In this document: piece by piece, positions 1-8,596 of the stretch
Layout of the letters: each line of letters begins with the position of its first letter
How positions within the stretch are numbered: position 1 is the stretch's first letter
Assembly: GCA_002493905.1 (NCBI GenBank)
Contig: DLAJ01000019.1
Location: 1-24,431 of the forward strand
Direction of reading: 5' to 3'
Source of the DNA: Lachnospiraceae bacterium UBA7050
Lineage (GTDB): Bacteria; Bacillota; Clostridia; Lachnospirales; Lachnospiraceae
Length of the DNA: 24,431 nt
Notes under the pieces: model-generated
Told to the model about the DNA's origin: nothing
Database searches by the model: none
The model's input: the letters and a program-made list of their open reading frames with translations, nothing else
Position numbers and translations under genes: made by a program

Positions 1-253
1 GAACGAGTTTCGCAATCGCCTAATTATATATTAATCGAATTCACTTATTTGACTATATAACATTCTTCAAATTTAGTTACTAGTTTTATTATAACACAGA
101 TTACCAATTTTTTCTATGTATATAAAATTGTTTATCATGCCTAATCCTAATTAAGGTTCTTTCTAAATATTTAAAGTCATTTTATATGTAGATATCAACC
201 AATTTGGTAGTAAGAGGGATTGGATAGAAAAGGATTCTGCACTATACCAGCTC
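1..253. other. AT-rich sequence without a recognisable gene
   Basis: I see no supported gene or RNA here. The first 13 bases (gaacgagtttcgc) look like one arm of a short palindrome whose partner would lie to the left of the window, and they resemble an arm of the hairpin at 21067-21088. The reading frame of the next gene stays open leftward to about 167 but has no start codon with a ribosome binding site, so the neighbouring small gene may be truncated at its 5' end. Confidence 0.5.
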
Positions 254-520
254 ATGGGCATACGCATGAATGGCGTCATGAACGGCATCACAAACGGGGA
301 ATACCAGGCGATTCTCCAAATATCTGACGAATATTTCGGCAAACTGAAAAGGGGGCTGCCGGTGGATGTCCGGCTGCTGATCGACCGTTACGTCAGCGAA
401 CAGAATGCACTCGGCTCACGGTATGAGATGCTCGCTTATCTGCTTGGGTTTTCTAGCTGCAAAGCAATGTTTTTAGAGAAATGCCTGCCACCAGAAGTAA
501 AAGAAATGATTACAGAGTAA
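254..520 (+). CDS. small hypothetical protein, possibly 5'-truncated remnant
   Basis: An 88-residue ORF that I do not recognise. It looks helix-rich and charged, with no signal peptide or membrane segment. Its base composition is clearly less AT-rich than the DNA on both sides, and a terminator-like hairpin follows 23 bases after the stop, so the 3' end looks like a real gene. The 5' end does not. None of the in-frame ATG codons at 254, 266 and 278 has a Shine-Dalgarno sequence. The open frame continues upstream to about 167 through sensible residues (DWIEKDSALYQL) without a start. It may be the surviving C-terminal part of a larger gene or a small protein from a mobile element. No integrase, relaxase or transposase is nearby to settle this. 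Confidence 0.4.
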   Translation: MGIRMNGVMNGITNGEYQAILQISDEYFGKLKRGLPVDVRLLIDRYVSEQNALGSRYEMLAYLLGFSSCKAMFLEKCLPPEVKEMITE

Positions 521-543
521 GACCACAGTATGCCTCATTACAG

Positions 544-569
544 AAAAAGGGCTTGAAAGGCTCTTTTTT
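544..569 (+). terminator. rho-independent terminator after the small ORF
   Basis: An 11-bp stem (AAAAAGGGCTT with AGGCTCTTTTT, two G-U wobbles) closes a three-base GAA loop and ends in a run of T on the plus strand. It sits 23 bases after the 254-520 stop codon, as expected for the terminator of that gene. Confidence 0.7.
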
Positions 570-1294
570 CGTTTCCTCACTCGTAGTACCCCACTTTCCA
601 CAATACCGTAATTTGTCCCGTTCTGTCCCACAAATGCCGCCAAATCCCGGCTATCCGCCGTGCTGCCGTGGCATATAAACAATATTATTATCAGTACATG
701 TTTCAATCCCTATTTATTATAACATTTTTACTTATTCACCAAATTTCGCGCTCAATCTCCTCACAAATAAATATTCTAGACATCGTCGTTTGATATAATT
801 ATCATATTGCTTAAAAAGTACCAATAATTTAAACACATTAAGCATTTCCTTGATTTCTAGCCAAGCTTGTTTTTCTATAATCATTCATTTCTGCTTTATA
901 AATGATTTATGGAACCTAATCTGCTAAACTTTGGTCTCACTCGCGCGGAGCAAAAAATTCATTCTCTTATATCACACAAAACTACCTAGTCCAAGTTATA
1001 TGAATCATCTTATTTTCAAAAGCAAAACCATTCTATAACCATGCTAAATAATATATCATTTTAAGCGTAATTGTCAATGTATTATATAGCTTTATATTAT
1101 CTAAATAATTTAGTATTTATAATGGAACTATCATGTTTAATATTATAGATCGATCTAAACCATTTTTATATGAAATGCTCCCCATTTTGCTATACACTTC
1201 ATCGTAGATATATCCACTTTATGTAAACACCAAAAACTGTACATCAGATCTTAACCATTCGCACTTTATATATAATTATCACAACCAAATTTAA
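570..1294. other. AT-rich intergenic region, no gene seen
   Basis: About 725 bases with no convincing coding region on either strand. The short open frames here lack ribosome binding sites and have unlikely compositions. A 12-base perfect palindrome (TAGATCGATCTA) lies at 1146-1157. I see no clear terminator for the minus-strand operon that ends at 1295. The region may be the decayed edge of an acquired segment. Confidence 0.5.
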
Positions 1295-2956
1295 TCACCC
1301 CTCACTCCCCCTCCTGCAAATCGCTCTGTCCTTTACCTCATACACAACCGCATCCCGCCGGATAAATTCTTTGCTATGAGTTATTATAATGATTATTTTA
1401 TCATGCACGTACTTCTCAATATTGTTTTTTATCATTAACTCTGTCCCCCGATCCAGATTCGCAGTTATTTCGTCAATAATAATGACCGGTTTTGACGAGA
1501 TTAACGCACGTGCCAGACCGATCCTCTGTTTCTGCCCTGCCGATACAAAACTCCCTTTCTCTCCCAGATTCACATGATGCGTGGACAGCTCGCTTTCCAT
1601 ATCCTCTATCTCACAATCCTTACAAACCTGATGATATTTCTCCGCTTCATATTGTCTTCCGCATAATATATTTTCTTTGATATCGGTATTCCAAATCATC
1701 GTTTCATTCGGAGCCCATGTGATAAGCTGCTGCAATTGTTCTACGCGGCATTGGTTAATGTCCTTACCGTCAAAAAAGATGGTTCCATCTGCAACTTCAT
1801 ACTCCCCCATTAAAAGCTTCGCCAAAGTCGTTTTCCCGGCTCCGCTTTCACCAATCAGGTAATACAATCTCCCTTTATAAAAGGTTACATCTGCATTTTT
1901 AAAAATCTCATGATAAGAATTATACGAAAAGTTTAAATTTCGAACCGTGATGGATTCAATTGATTTCATCCCATCCCCTGCATATCCAGCTCTTCTATTT
2001 TCATCCTGCTTCAATATCATTTCAAAGATTCTTTGATACTCCATTTTATTTGAGGCAATCTCGGTACTTAAACCCATCATGCTCTTTAATGTACTCTCAC
2101 ATCGATCCGAATATTGCATTGCGCTCAGTAAAAAACCTAATGATATATTACCGAGAATAACAAACAAGCCGCCAATACACATAATCACACACGATGTCAA
2201 CTGAGACAAAAACAGCAGCATCCCGTTTAGCTGATATCTTGTTTTCATATTCTTGATTGCCTGAGCGTTATTCTCCTCTTTCACGTTCTTGATCCTTTGT
2301 CTTACAAAATCATTAACCCCCAGAAATTTTAAATTGCGGATATTATTTGCATATTCATTTAATATGGAATTATATTTCACAGCCAGTTTGTGCGTCTTCT
2401 GGTTATTCTTTTTCATGATCCTGTTAAAAAAGCATCTGATGATTAATGATAAAATTTGGACCACTGCAATGATCACCGCAAATTCTGCCTTGATTTGTAT
2501 TAACACAATCATTGCCACGATAAAAGAAATGAAATTGACTAGCGTTTTCTGAATCACATTCATGATAAATTGAACGAAAAAATGAATATCCCTCGATATG
2601 AGCGTTTCCACATCACTCCCAATCTGTTCATTGAACTCATATTCCTTTGAGTGCAGATAAAAATCTACAATATCTAACGTCAGACGCGTGTTAATGTTCT
2701 GCTCAAGTTTCAGCGTTATCCGCTGATTGATATACTGAAAACCATATTGAACAAAATACATTCCGAAGTAAACAATCATTCCACATATTAAAATCTGTTT
2801 ATGGAAGCCTAAAATACCATGATCAATAATCACAGCCTGTATATAGGGCAGGGAATAAGATAGAATCATTACTAGAATCGAACTGATGATAGAACTGAAA
2901 TATAATCTGAAATGCCCCTTTAAATACTTAAAAATGATATGGATATTTTCCCTCAT
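1295..2956 (-). CDS. ABC exporter, fused permease and ATPase
   Basis: A 553-residue half-transporter with an N-terminal six-helix exporter-type membrane domain (about residues 1-300) and a C-terminal ATPase. The ATPase has Walker A GESGAGKTT (about residue 369), a degenerate signature VSAGQ (about 471), Walker B VIIIDE and the switch histidine in ITHS. There is no C39 peptidase domain in front, so unlike many bacteriocin exporters it would not cut a leader itself; the protease gene just upstream could do that. I chose the ATG at 2956 because it has a GAGG-type site a few bases upstream. The ATG at 3001 would add 15 residues, has no ribosome site and would deepen the overlap with the protease gene. 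Even so, the start overlaps the protease gene by 29 bases, suggesting translational coupling. The inferred role is export of the cluster's mature peptide as a homodimer. Confidence 0.85.
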   Translation of the reverse strand: MRENIHIIFKYLKGHFRLYFSSIISSILVMILSYSLPYIQAVIIDHGILGFHKQILICGMIVYFGMYFVQYGFQYINQRITLKLEQNINTRLTLDIVDFYLHSKEYEFNEQIGSDVETLISRDIHFFVQFIMNVIQKTLVNFISFIVAMIVLIQIKAEFAVIIAVVQILSLIIRCFFNRIMKKNNQKTHKLAVKYNSILNEYANNIRNLKFLGVNDFVRQRIKNVKEENNAQAIKNMKTRYQLNGMLLFLSQLTSCVIMCIGGLFVILGNISLGFLLSAMQYSDRCESTLKSMMGLSTEIASNKMEYQRIFEMILKQDENRRAGYAGDGMKSIESITVRNLNFSYNSYHEIFKNADVTFYKGRLYYLIGESGAGKTTLAKLLMGEYEVADGTIFFDGKDINQCRVEQLQQLITWAPNETMIWNTDIKENILCGRQYEAEKYHQVCKDCEIEDMESELSTHHVNLGEKGSFVSAGQKQRIGLARALISSKPVIIIDEITANLDRGTELMIKNNIEKYVHDKIIIIITHSKEFIRRDAVVYEVKDRAICRRGSEG

Positions 2957-3929
2957 TTTCCTCAAACCACCGCGCAATTGAATAAACCGTTCCAAAATCA
3001 TAATAGTTCATATTCTCCATTTTCCACTCGGTACACCATCTATTGAATCCGCTAATCAATAGATCATATTTTTCTTTATCTTTTAATAACTCCATTGTGG
3101 AGCAATCTGATGCTTTTTCCAATCTATCTTGTTCACCCATTTCCTGTAAGATTACTGCGAGCATTTCCCATACCCGCCCTATCCACTTTTCGGAAGGGTA
3201 TTTCATGATTCCTATATTTTTTATTTCATTCAGACTCCTCGACAGCAAAATTTTCCGCAAATCTCCTCGTAAATAATATGTAGAGAGCATGGAGGCTGCC
3301 TTCGCGGTTGCCATACTAGTTCCACCAAATAATGTATATCTTCCGCGCTCTGTTGAAATAAACTCCGGAAGAATATTACCATAAATTTGGTTCTCGTTTC
3401 CTGATTCTATTCCGTATTCTTTGGGCATTTTATACATTCCCTTTTTTACCAGAATCACGTCTTCCAAATGATTCGAAATGGAGTCGTTATCATAATTTTC
3501 AGCGATAAAAATGATTTTCCCTTTTTCTCTTAATCTTGAGCAGCATCTCTGAATCTCATTATGATAAACCGCACTATCATAGCTCAGGCACGCAACAATC
3601 ATATCCATTTCATCTTGCTGCTCCTGCAGATATTCCAACGCTTTTAATAATGCAAAGCTAGAGCTTTTGCCATTTCTGTTTACAATATTGTAATTATGAT
3701 ATCTGTATTTATTGTTATTTTTATATTTCTCCATGACACGCAGAACGTCACATACATGGCTGCCGGTAAAATAGGATTCCTTGAATATTTTACCGGCACC
3801 ATATTCATCAAAAATAAAATTGATCTGTCCAGCATAAGAATTCCGAAAGTATCTGCCATATTCTCCGATGCCGCTATCAATCACGGCTACATTATACCAT
3901 TCCTTATATCTGTCCAATCTCTTTCCCAT
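2928..3929 (-). CDS. subtilisin-like (S8) serine protease, cytoplasmic
   Basis: A 333-residue S8-family peptidase. The catalytic triad is visible: Asp18 in VIDSGI, His59 in TGSHV and Ser205 in GGTSMATA. Asn145 (IAENYDND) is a candidate oxyanion residue. There is no signal peptide and no I9-type prodomain: the catalytic Asp comes 18 residues from the start. The enzyme therefore probably works inside the cell without self-processing, as some lantibiotic leader proteases do. Its start lies inside the end of the ATPase gene (26-base overlap) and its end overlaps the exporter, so it is likely translated with them. The context suggests it removes the leader of the modified peptide; other roles, such as immunity, are possible. 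The C-terminal 100 residues after the Ser motif are not recognised. Confidence 0.85.
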   Translation of the reverse strand: MGKRLDRYKEWYNVAVIDSGIGEYGRYFRNSYAGQINFIFDEYGAGKIFKESYFTGSHVCDVLRVMEKYKNNNKYRYHNYNIVNRNGKSSSFALLKALEYLQEQQDEMDMIVACLSYDSAVYHNEIQRCCSRLREKGKIIFIAENYDNDSISNHLEDVILVKKGMYKMPKEYGIESGNENQIYGNILPEFISTERGRYTLFGGTSMATAKAASMLSTYYLRGDLRKILLSRSLNEIKNIGIMKYPSEKWIGRVWEMLAVILQEMGEQDRLEKASDCSTMELLKDKEKYDLLISGFNRWCTEWKMENMNYYDFGTVYSIARWFEENEGKYPYHF

Positions 3930-4575
3930 TCTCCATCCGTATTACCCTGTCTGCACAGGAGGCAAATTTTTCATTATGGGTTACCATGACTAAGGTTGCG
4001 CTCTCCCTTTTTACAGCGTCGATCAGGCAGGTCATGACCTGCTCGCCGGTATCCTTGTCCAGATTGCCGGTCGGTTCGTCCGCAAAAATCACTTTCGGGT
4101 GGTTAATCAGAGCCCTCACGATCGAGGCGCGTTGCTGCTGCCCACCTGAGAGCTGGTTCGGAAATTTGTCAAGCTGTTCTTTGATTCCGAGGTTTTCACT
4201 TAAGGCTTCCACATCCTTTCGCTGTATATGCTTCCGGTCTAAGAGGCACGGCGCAATGATATTTTCATAGATCGTCAATAGCGGTAGCAGATTATAGGAT
4301 TGGAAAATGAATCCAAATTTCTGTCTGCGGAGCTTTGACATTTCAGTGTCCTTAAAGTTTGTATATGGTTTTCCCTCTAACAGGATTTCCCCGGTAGTCA
4401 GGACGTCAAGTCCACCCATGACATTAAGCAGAGTGCTTTTTCCGGAACCGCTTTCTCCCAGTATGACAATAATTTCCCCCTGTTTGACAGTAAGATTTAA
4501 TTCATTCAATGCACGCACGGTAATATCCCCCGTGGTATATTCTTTTACTGCGTTTTTTAATTCAATCAGATTCAT
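3904..4575 (-). CDS. ABC transporter ATPase, MacB/LolD/BceA type
   Basis: A 223-residue stand-alone ATPase that partners an FtsX-type permease. Walker A is GESGSGKST (40-48), the Q-loop is FQSYNLLP (about 91-98), the signature is LSGGQQQR (142-149), Walker B is VIFADEPTG (162-170) and the switch His is residue 200. It matches the full length of the LolD/MacB/BceA class. A GGAG site lies 8 bases upstream of the ATG. The permease gene precedes it, separated by a 161-base gap, and the protease gene overlaps its end. In peptide clusters such two-gene transporters commonly give self-resistance or release the product from the membrane; which applies here cannot be read from the sequence. Confidence 0.93.
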   Translation of the reverse strand: MNLIELKNAVKEYTTGDITVRALNELNLTVKQGEIIVILGESGSGKSTLLNVMGGLDVLTTGEILLEGKPYTNFKDTEMSKLRRQKFGFIFQSYNLLPLLTIYENIIAPCLLDRKHIQRKDVEALSENLGIKEQLDKFPNQLSGGQQQRASIVRALINHPKVIFADEPTGNLDKDTGEQVMTCLIDAVKRESATLVMVTHNEKFASCADRVIRMENGKEIGQI

Positions 4576-4736
4576 CTTTTTCGCTCCATTCCGTGGCTGC
4601 CTGTCTTAAAGCCGTTATTGTCCTAAAATTCTGCTACCTCAACAGTATAAAAGAATGCCGCTGGTTATTATTAACCAATGAATTTTCAAAACTTCCCATC
4701 TACGTATTTCGCAACATTAGATGTTCCCTTCCCGCT
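4576..4736. promoter_or_regulatory. internal gap of the peptide operon with a palindrome
   Basis: The only sizeable gap inside the cluster. It contains a perfect inverted repeat, TGGTTA-4-TAACCA, at 4662-4677. No gene is seen. Only a 21-codon frame without a ribosome site exists on the minus strand. I could not find a well-spaced promoter, so the palindrome may be an operator, an RNA hairpin that adjusts expression of the downstream ATPase, protease and exporter genes, or chance. Confidence 0.35.
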
Positions 4737-7244
4737 TTATTCTTCCCTGATATCCGCAATGATCTCGTTTGTCTGCTTGAATCTCAGTCCTGTTATCACT
4801 AAAAGATACACGAACAGGATAAAAACAATCCCGACTCCGAGGTAGCCTGTTACGATTCTCTTCACATCAAAGCTTTCCATCTGCTTGCATATGTATTGTT
4901 GAAGCGGAAGAGACAGAATGACCGCGATCACATAAGAAGTAAAAAGCATACGCAGAATTTCCATGCTGATCGTTCGTTTTAGCTGCTTTAACTGCATTCC
5001 GAGTGCTCTCCATATGCCATATTCTTTTCGTCTGAGGATCAGGTTTGCTTTCATGATGATCATCATGTTCAAAATGGCGGTGACTGCCGTGGCAATGACA
5101 ATCAGTGTGGCAATATACGCCATCACCAGTGTCTCTGTGACGATCCTTTCCATGCCGATTTCATATGAGCCGCATATAGCGGACTCATTATCCGCAAAAA
5201 CAGCATTAATAGCAACATACGTTTCATCATCGGCATCAGAACTGCATTTTATCATCAAATCCGTATAGCTGTAATCTCCATAAATCTCCCGAGCGGCTTG
5301 TTCTGTCAGAATCATCGTAACCTCATCGAGACCTGTTCCCTTGCTCCCCGGCATGTAATCCGTATATAGCACAAAAGCAACATGCAGAATGCCTTCCTTC
5401 CCATTCTCAAGCCTGTATGCAATAGCGCCCGTCTCCTCAATTTCATTCAAAATTTTCTGCTCACCCTCACCGTATGTTCCGGTCACCACACAGAGTGCAT
5501 CCGCTCCATTCTCCCAAAGTCCCGACTTTCCATTTTGCTGCAACAGCCATTGAAGTAACAGATCATTATAAATCAAGATCGCAATGTGATTTCGATCTCC
5601 GTCCTGTTGATACATAGAATACGCACTATCAAACTTCCCGCCAATTGCATAAATCTCTTTTACGCCGGTCACGTTTCCCACCTCTTCCATTTCTGAAAAA
5701 GACACCCCGGCAGCGGCAATTCCTTCCATGGCATCCAGCATTTTATAAAGGGGTACATACACTTCATAATCGGAAAATCTGCTTTTAGGGTCTTTTTCTG
5801 GTAGCTTTAAGGAACGCATCGTATTGACAATGAGCATCAGAATCATCATAGAAAAAATCATGGAGAGCATGATGATCATACTTTTGCTTCGTTCTCTTCT
5901 GATATTTCTTTCAGCGAATTTGATGGAAGACCATTTTTCCATCGCCTGTACTTTTTTAGGGGCGGCTGCCATGCCGTTATATTTGCTCGCCTCTATAGGT
6001 GCCAGCGCTAAAATATTATGTACGGATAAGGCAAATGCCAGAAGAAGGGAAATAAGGACAATCACCGCTGTCAGCAGGTAGCTTGCGCCGAGCTGTCTGA
6101 TTTCTACGCGCTCACCGGTCATGTACAGCAGGATATTCCTTGCAAATACCTGATTGATAATATTTCCAAAAGCAATACCAATCCCATATCCTAAGATGCA
6201 GTAAAGAATGTTTTCCAGAAATACGATCAGACCGGTCTGGCGGTAATTCATTCCGATGCAGCGCAGCATTCCCAACTCTCTTGTATTTTCGGCAATCGTA
6301 AGATGCATGCTGTTAAAAACCAGTAGAATCATGGCAACCGAGAGCAGAATGGAAAATGCTTTTAATGCATTTACCAGTCCGGACTTTGACTGATACTCTA
6401 CACAATTATCCATTTTTGTACGATTGTATTCAACGCTCCCCCCGATCTTCCTTATGATTTCTTTTTCTTCCTCTGAAGCCTGACCATAGACTACATTGTA
6501 AGCAGTATTATGGTAATCTTTCAGCCCATACATCTGCGCGAGCAGTTCACGGGCTTTTTCTTCCATTTCTGTGTTTTTTTCAAAATCATAATCATCCACA
6601 TCGGAATTCACCGTGACGATCAGCGTATGTTCTTCGGTTGCTGGTGTAATGAGTCCCGCTTCATATAGAAACGCAAAAGAAACGTTCATGAACCCGATCT
6701 GCCAGTCACTGTTTAACAGAACCGGCGTATTCTCCATAATACCGGCAAGCCGGAAATGCCATGTGCTTCCTATCGGATCACAGCCGACTGTGACCTCGTC
6801 ACCAATTTGGATTTCCAGCATTTCGCAGACATATTGTTCCAGTACGATTTCCTCCGCCGACTCGCTCCATCTTCCTTCTTTCAGCCGCAGTCCCGGGTCT
6901 TCCATTCCCCTCGCATTCGTACCTGCACAAAGGTTAAACTCCAGCTTCGGGTATTCTTCCAGTTTCATTTGCATTTCACGGAAATCACTATAAAGGATTC
7001 CTGATGCCTCAATTTTTTCTTGATCCAATTCCGCTTTTAACCAATCCGCCTGCTCTTTTGTTAAACCTTCTATTTGAAAATCATACCGGTTTGTTCCCAT
7101 TGCCTGCTCTTTGTATTCGTTTTTAATACTGTCCCCCATCTGAATCAGGCAGAACATCATTGCCACGGAGCAGGCAATCCCAAAAATGATCAGGTAACTG
7201 CGTTTAATATGGTGTTTAATCATCATTTTTGCAAAAAGAAACAT
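4737..7244 (-). CDS. ABC transporter permease with two FtsX domains
   Basis: An 835-residue membrane protein of the MacB/BceB-like FtsX superfamily. An N-terminal helix (about 17-37) is followed by a large extracytoplasmic domain (about 40-285), three helices around 293-315, 336-362 and 388-412, then a second unit: a helix at about 455-475, another external domain to about 690, and three C-terminal helices. The conserved FtsX-style turns ELGMLRCIGMN (323-333) and KEYGIWRALGMQ near the end follow the first helix of each bundle. It pairs with the ATPase encoded next. The start has a strong GGGGG-type site upstream. The peptide gene ends 48 bases before it. In this context it is a candidate immunity or release pump for the modified peptide. 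Confidence 0.9.
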   Translation of the reverse strand: MFLFAKMMIKHHIKRSYLIIFGIACSVAMMFCLIQMGDSIKNEYKEQAMGTNRYDFQIEGLTKEQADWLKAELDQEKIEASGILYSDFREMQMKLEEYPKLEFNLCAGTNARGMEDPGLRLKEGRWSESAEEIVLEQYVCEMLEIQIGDEVTVGCDPIGSTWHFRLAGIMENTPVLLNSDWQIGFMNVSFAFLYEAGLITPATEEHTLIVTVNSDVDDYDFEKNTEMEEKARELLAQMYGLKDYHNTAYNVVYGQASEEEKEIIRKIGGSVEYNRTKMDNCVEYQSKSGLVNALKAFSILLSVAMILLVFNSMHLTIAENTRELGMLRCIGMNYRQTGLIVFLENILYCILGYGIGIAFGNIINQVFARNILLYMTGERVEIRQLGASYLLTAVIVLISLLLAFALSVHNILALAPIEASKYNGMAAAPKKVQAMEKWSSIKFAERNIRRERSKSMIIMLSMIFSMMILMLIVNTMRSLKLPEKDPKSRFSDYEVYVPLYKMLDAMEGIAAAGVSFSEMEEVGNVTGVKEIYAIGGKFDSAYSMYQQDGDRNHIAILIYNDLLLQWLLQQNGKSGLWENGADALCVVTGTYGEGEQKILNEIEETGAIAYRLENGKEGILHVAFVLYTDYMPGSKGTGLDEVTMILTEQAAREIYGDYSYTDLMIKCSSDADDETYVAINAVFADNESAICGSYEIGMERIVTETLVMAYIATLIVIATAVTAILNMMIIMKANLILRRKEYGIWRALGMQLKQLKRTISMEILRMLFTSYVIAVILSLPLQQYICKQMESFDVKRIVTGYLGVGIVFILFVYLLVITGLRFKQTNEIIADIREE

Positions 7245-7292
7245 GGAAATCTTTCCCCCCTAAAAAATAATGGATGCTATAGTATGGTATTA

Positions 7293-7541
7293 TTAATAAT
7301 AAATGGAATCTTTTGGCGTTAAATCATAATAGCAGTATGGAATGCCAATCATTTGCGCAACCTCCATCCCCAGCTTTGCATCATCTACTGATGGTTCGCA
7401 ACAATTCACTCCCATGCCCTCGATTTGCTTAACCTCATCTGATGTAGACCGTCTATATTCCTTGCAATCACTACTGCACCCTTGCAGTCTTACGTCAAAC
7501 TGGTTCTTCAGTTCCATAAAATCTGTTATTTCATTTTTCAT
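7293..7541 (-). CDS. candidate RiPP precursor peptide, 82 residues, five Cys
   Basis: A small soluble peptide encoded between the two radical SAM genes and the transporters. I recognise no family. From the ATG at 7541 it has 82 residues with Cys at 22, 26, 47, 48 and 70: a CSSDC pair, an adjacent CC pair and a lone Cys in the aromatic tail IPYCYYD. It ends ...DSIYY. The first 20 residues are Cys-free, acidic and amphipathic, as expected for a leader. The start at 7541 sits 7 bases after AGGAAGG; the ATG at 7547 (84 residues, beginning MCM) is an alternative with poorer spacing. It begins 26 bases after the second radical SAM gene ends. The function is inferred from position, size and Cys content: substrate of the two SPASM enzymes, cleaved by the S8 protease and exported. 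It could instead be an accessory protein, with the true precursor missed or elsewhere. Confidence 0.65.
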   Translation of the reverse strand: MKNEITDFMELKNQFDVRLQGCSSDCKEYRRSTSDEVKQIEGMGVNCCEPSVDDAKLGMEVAQMIGIPYCYYDLTPKDSIYY

Positions 7542-7567
7542 ACACATTCCTTCCTTTCTTCATCCTA

Positions 7568-8584
7568 TTATAGCATCCATTGTTCTCTTAATAAACGTAT
7601 CTCTGCATTGGACAGACTGCAAACGTTTTCCATATAGCTGCTGCATCGGGCATCTTCTATAAAGTTGATCATTTTGCAACGATTTCCGATACAATACTCT
7701 TTGTTTTGGCAGTTTCCACATTTCTGATCGCTTTTCTGCATTGTGCCATGAATTCTTTTAATCCGCTCCACATCCGGTCCATCTTTAATATTGCCGATCA
7801 AAAACGCTTCATTACCGCAAGCATATGTACAGGGGTACAAATTTCCCTCTGTGTCAATATTCATCTCTGTTATGCCGCCGCAGCATACGCCTAGTTTATT
7901 AAAATGATTGATATTAAAAGCCGCTATTTTTTCCGCCTGCTCTTTTTTAATCTTCTTTTGATATTCCATAATATTTCGGTATTGCTGTAATAATAGATTT
8001 ATCTTTTCTTCATTCCACCCACGATCATAACAATCCGGTGCCCATCGCAGACAGGAACAATTAAAACGGTCAAGCAAAAATGTAACATTATGAGCCAGTT
8101 CCGATACTGTTTCAGAATCATAGGTCATTCTGATCTCATAAGCAATTCCCCTCACTTCAAGCTGTCTCAATCCCCTCTCTACTATTGAGTAGGTACCGTT
8201 CCCACCCTGATCTATCCGGTTTTTATTATGTGTTTCTAGTTTTCCGTCAATACTAATCGAAATCTGAATCTCATTTTCTTTGAGAAAATGCAATATCTCC
8301 TCTGTAAGTAATGTTCCATTTGTTGTAAAACCAAAGCGAAACCGTCCTTTTTTGAGTTGGGAATCATTGATCTGTCGTACGATATACTCTATTACGTTCC
8401 AATTCAGTAACGGTTCCCCTCCGTGAAAGTTTACCTGATTCAATCGATCTGTCTGATACTTGAAAACAAATGCGATCACCGCACCTGCATTTTCCAGACT
8501 CAGATTTCTTCTTCTTTTTGTCTTTTCGTAGCAATACTTACAAGAAAGATTGCAATCCTGTGTAACCCATATGTTAAAAAACAT
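7568..8584 (-). CDS. radical SAM/SPASM peptide maturase, short form
   Basis: A 338-residue radical SAM enzyme. The [4Fe-4S]-SAM motif CNLSCKYC (Cys 11, 15, 18) lies almost at the N-terminus and the GGEP motif is at 55-58. The C-terminal SPASM-type region has Cys at 234/235, 252, 256, 289, 292, 298, 303, 314 and 322, enough for two auxiliary clusters. There is no N-terminal RRE (PqqD-like) domain, so it probably relies on the upstream partner for leader recognition. Family members install thioether or C-C crosslinks in peptides (sactipeptide, ranthipeptide and related types), or act as anaerobic sulfatase-type maturases. It starts 12 bases after the preceding gene ends and is followed after 26 bases by the candidate precursor. 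The exact chemistry cannot be predicted. Confidence 0.9.
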   Translation of the reverse strand: MFFNIWVTQDCNLSCKYCYEKTKRRRNLSLENAGAVIAFVFKYQTDRLNQVNFHGGEPLLNWNVIEYIVRQINDSQLKKGRFRFGFTTNGTLLTEEILHFLKENEIQISISIDGKLETHNKNRIDQGGNGTYSIVERGLRQLEVRGIAYEIRMTYDSETVSELAHNVTFLLDRFNCSCLRWAPDCYDRGWNEEKINLLLQQYRNIMEYQKKIKKEQAEKIAAFNINHFNKLGVCCGGITEMNIDTEGNLYPCTYACGNEAFLIGNIKDGPDVERIKRIHGTMQKSDQKCGNCQNKEYCIGNRCKMINFIEDARCSSYMENVCSLSNAEIRLLREQWML

Positions 8585-8596
8585 TGATATTATACC

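Noticed and set aside
473..706. Minus-strand frame of 77 codons and overlapping plus-strand frame of 65 codons
   Set aside because: Neither has a ribosome site, both run through the terminator hairpin at 544-569, and their compositions are unlike real proteins.
1065..1110. Promoter-like TTGTCA and TATTAT boxes on the plus strand
   Set aside because: The DNA is so AT-rich that such matches are expected by chance, and no plus-strand gene follows.
4600..4690. Short peptide frame MGSFENSLVNNNQRHS in the gap between permease and ATPase
   Set aside because: 21 codons with no ribosome site and no Cys; not a convincing second precursor.
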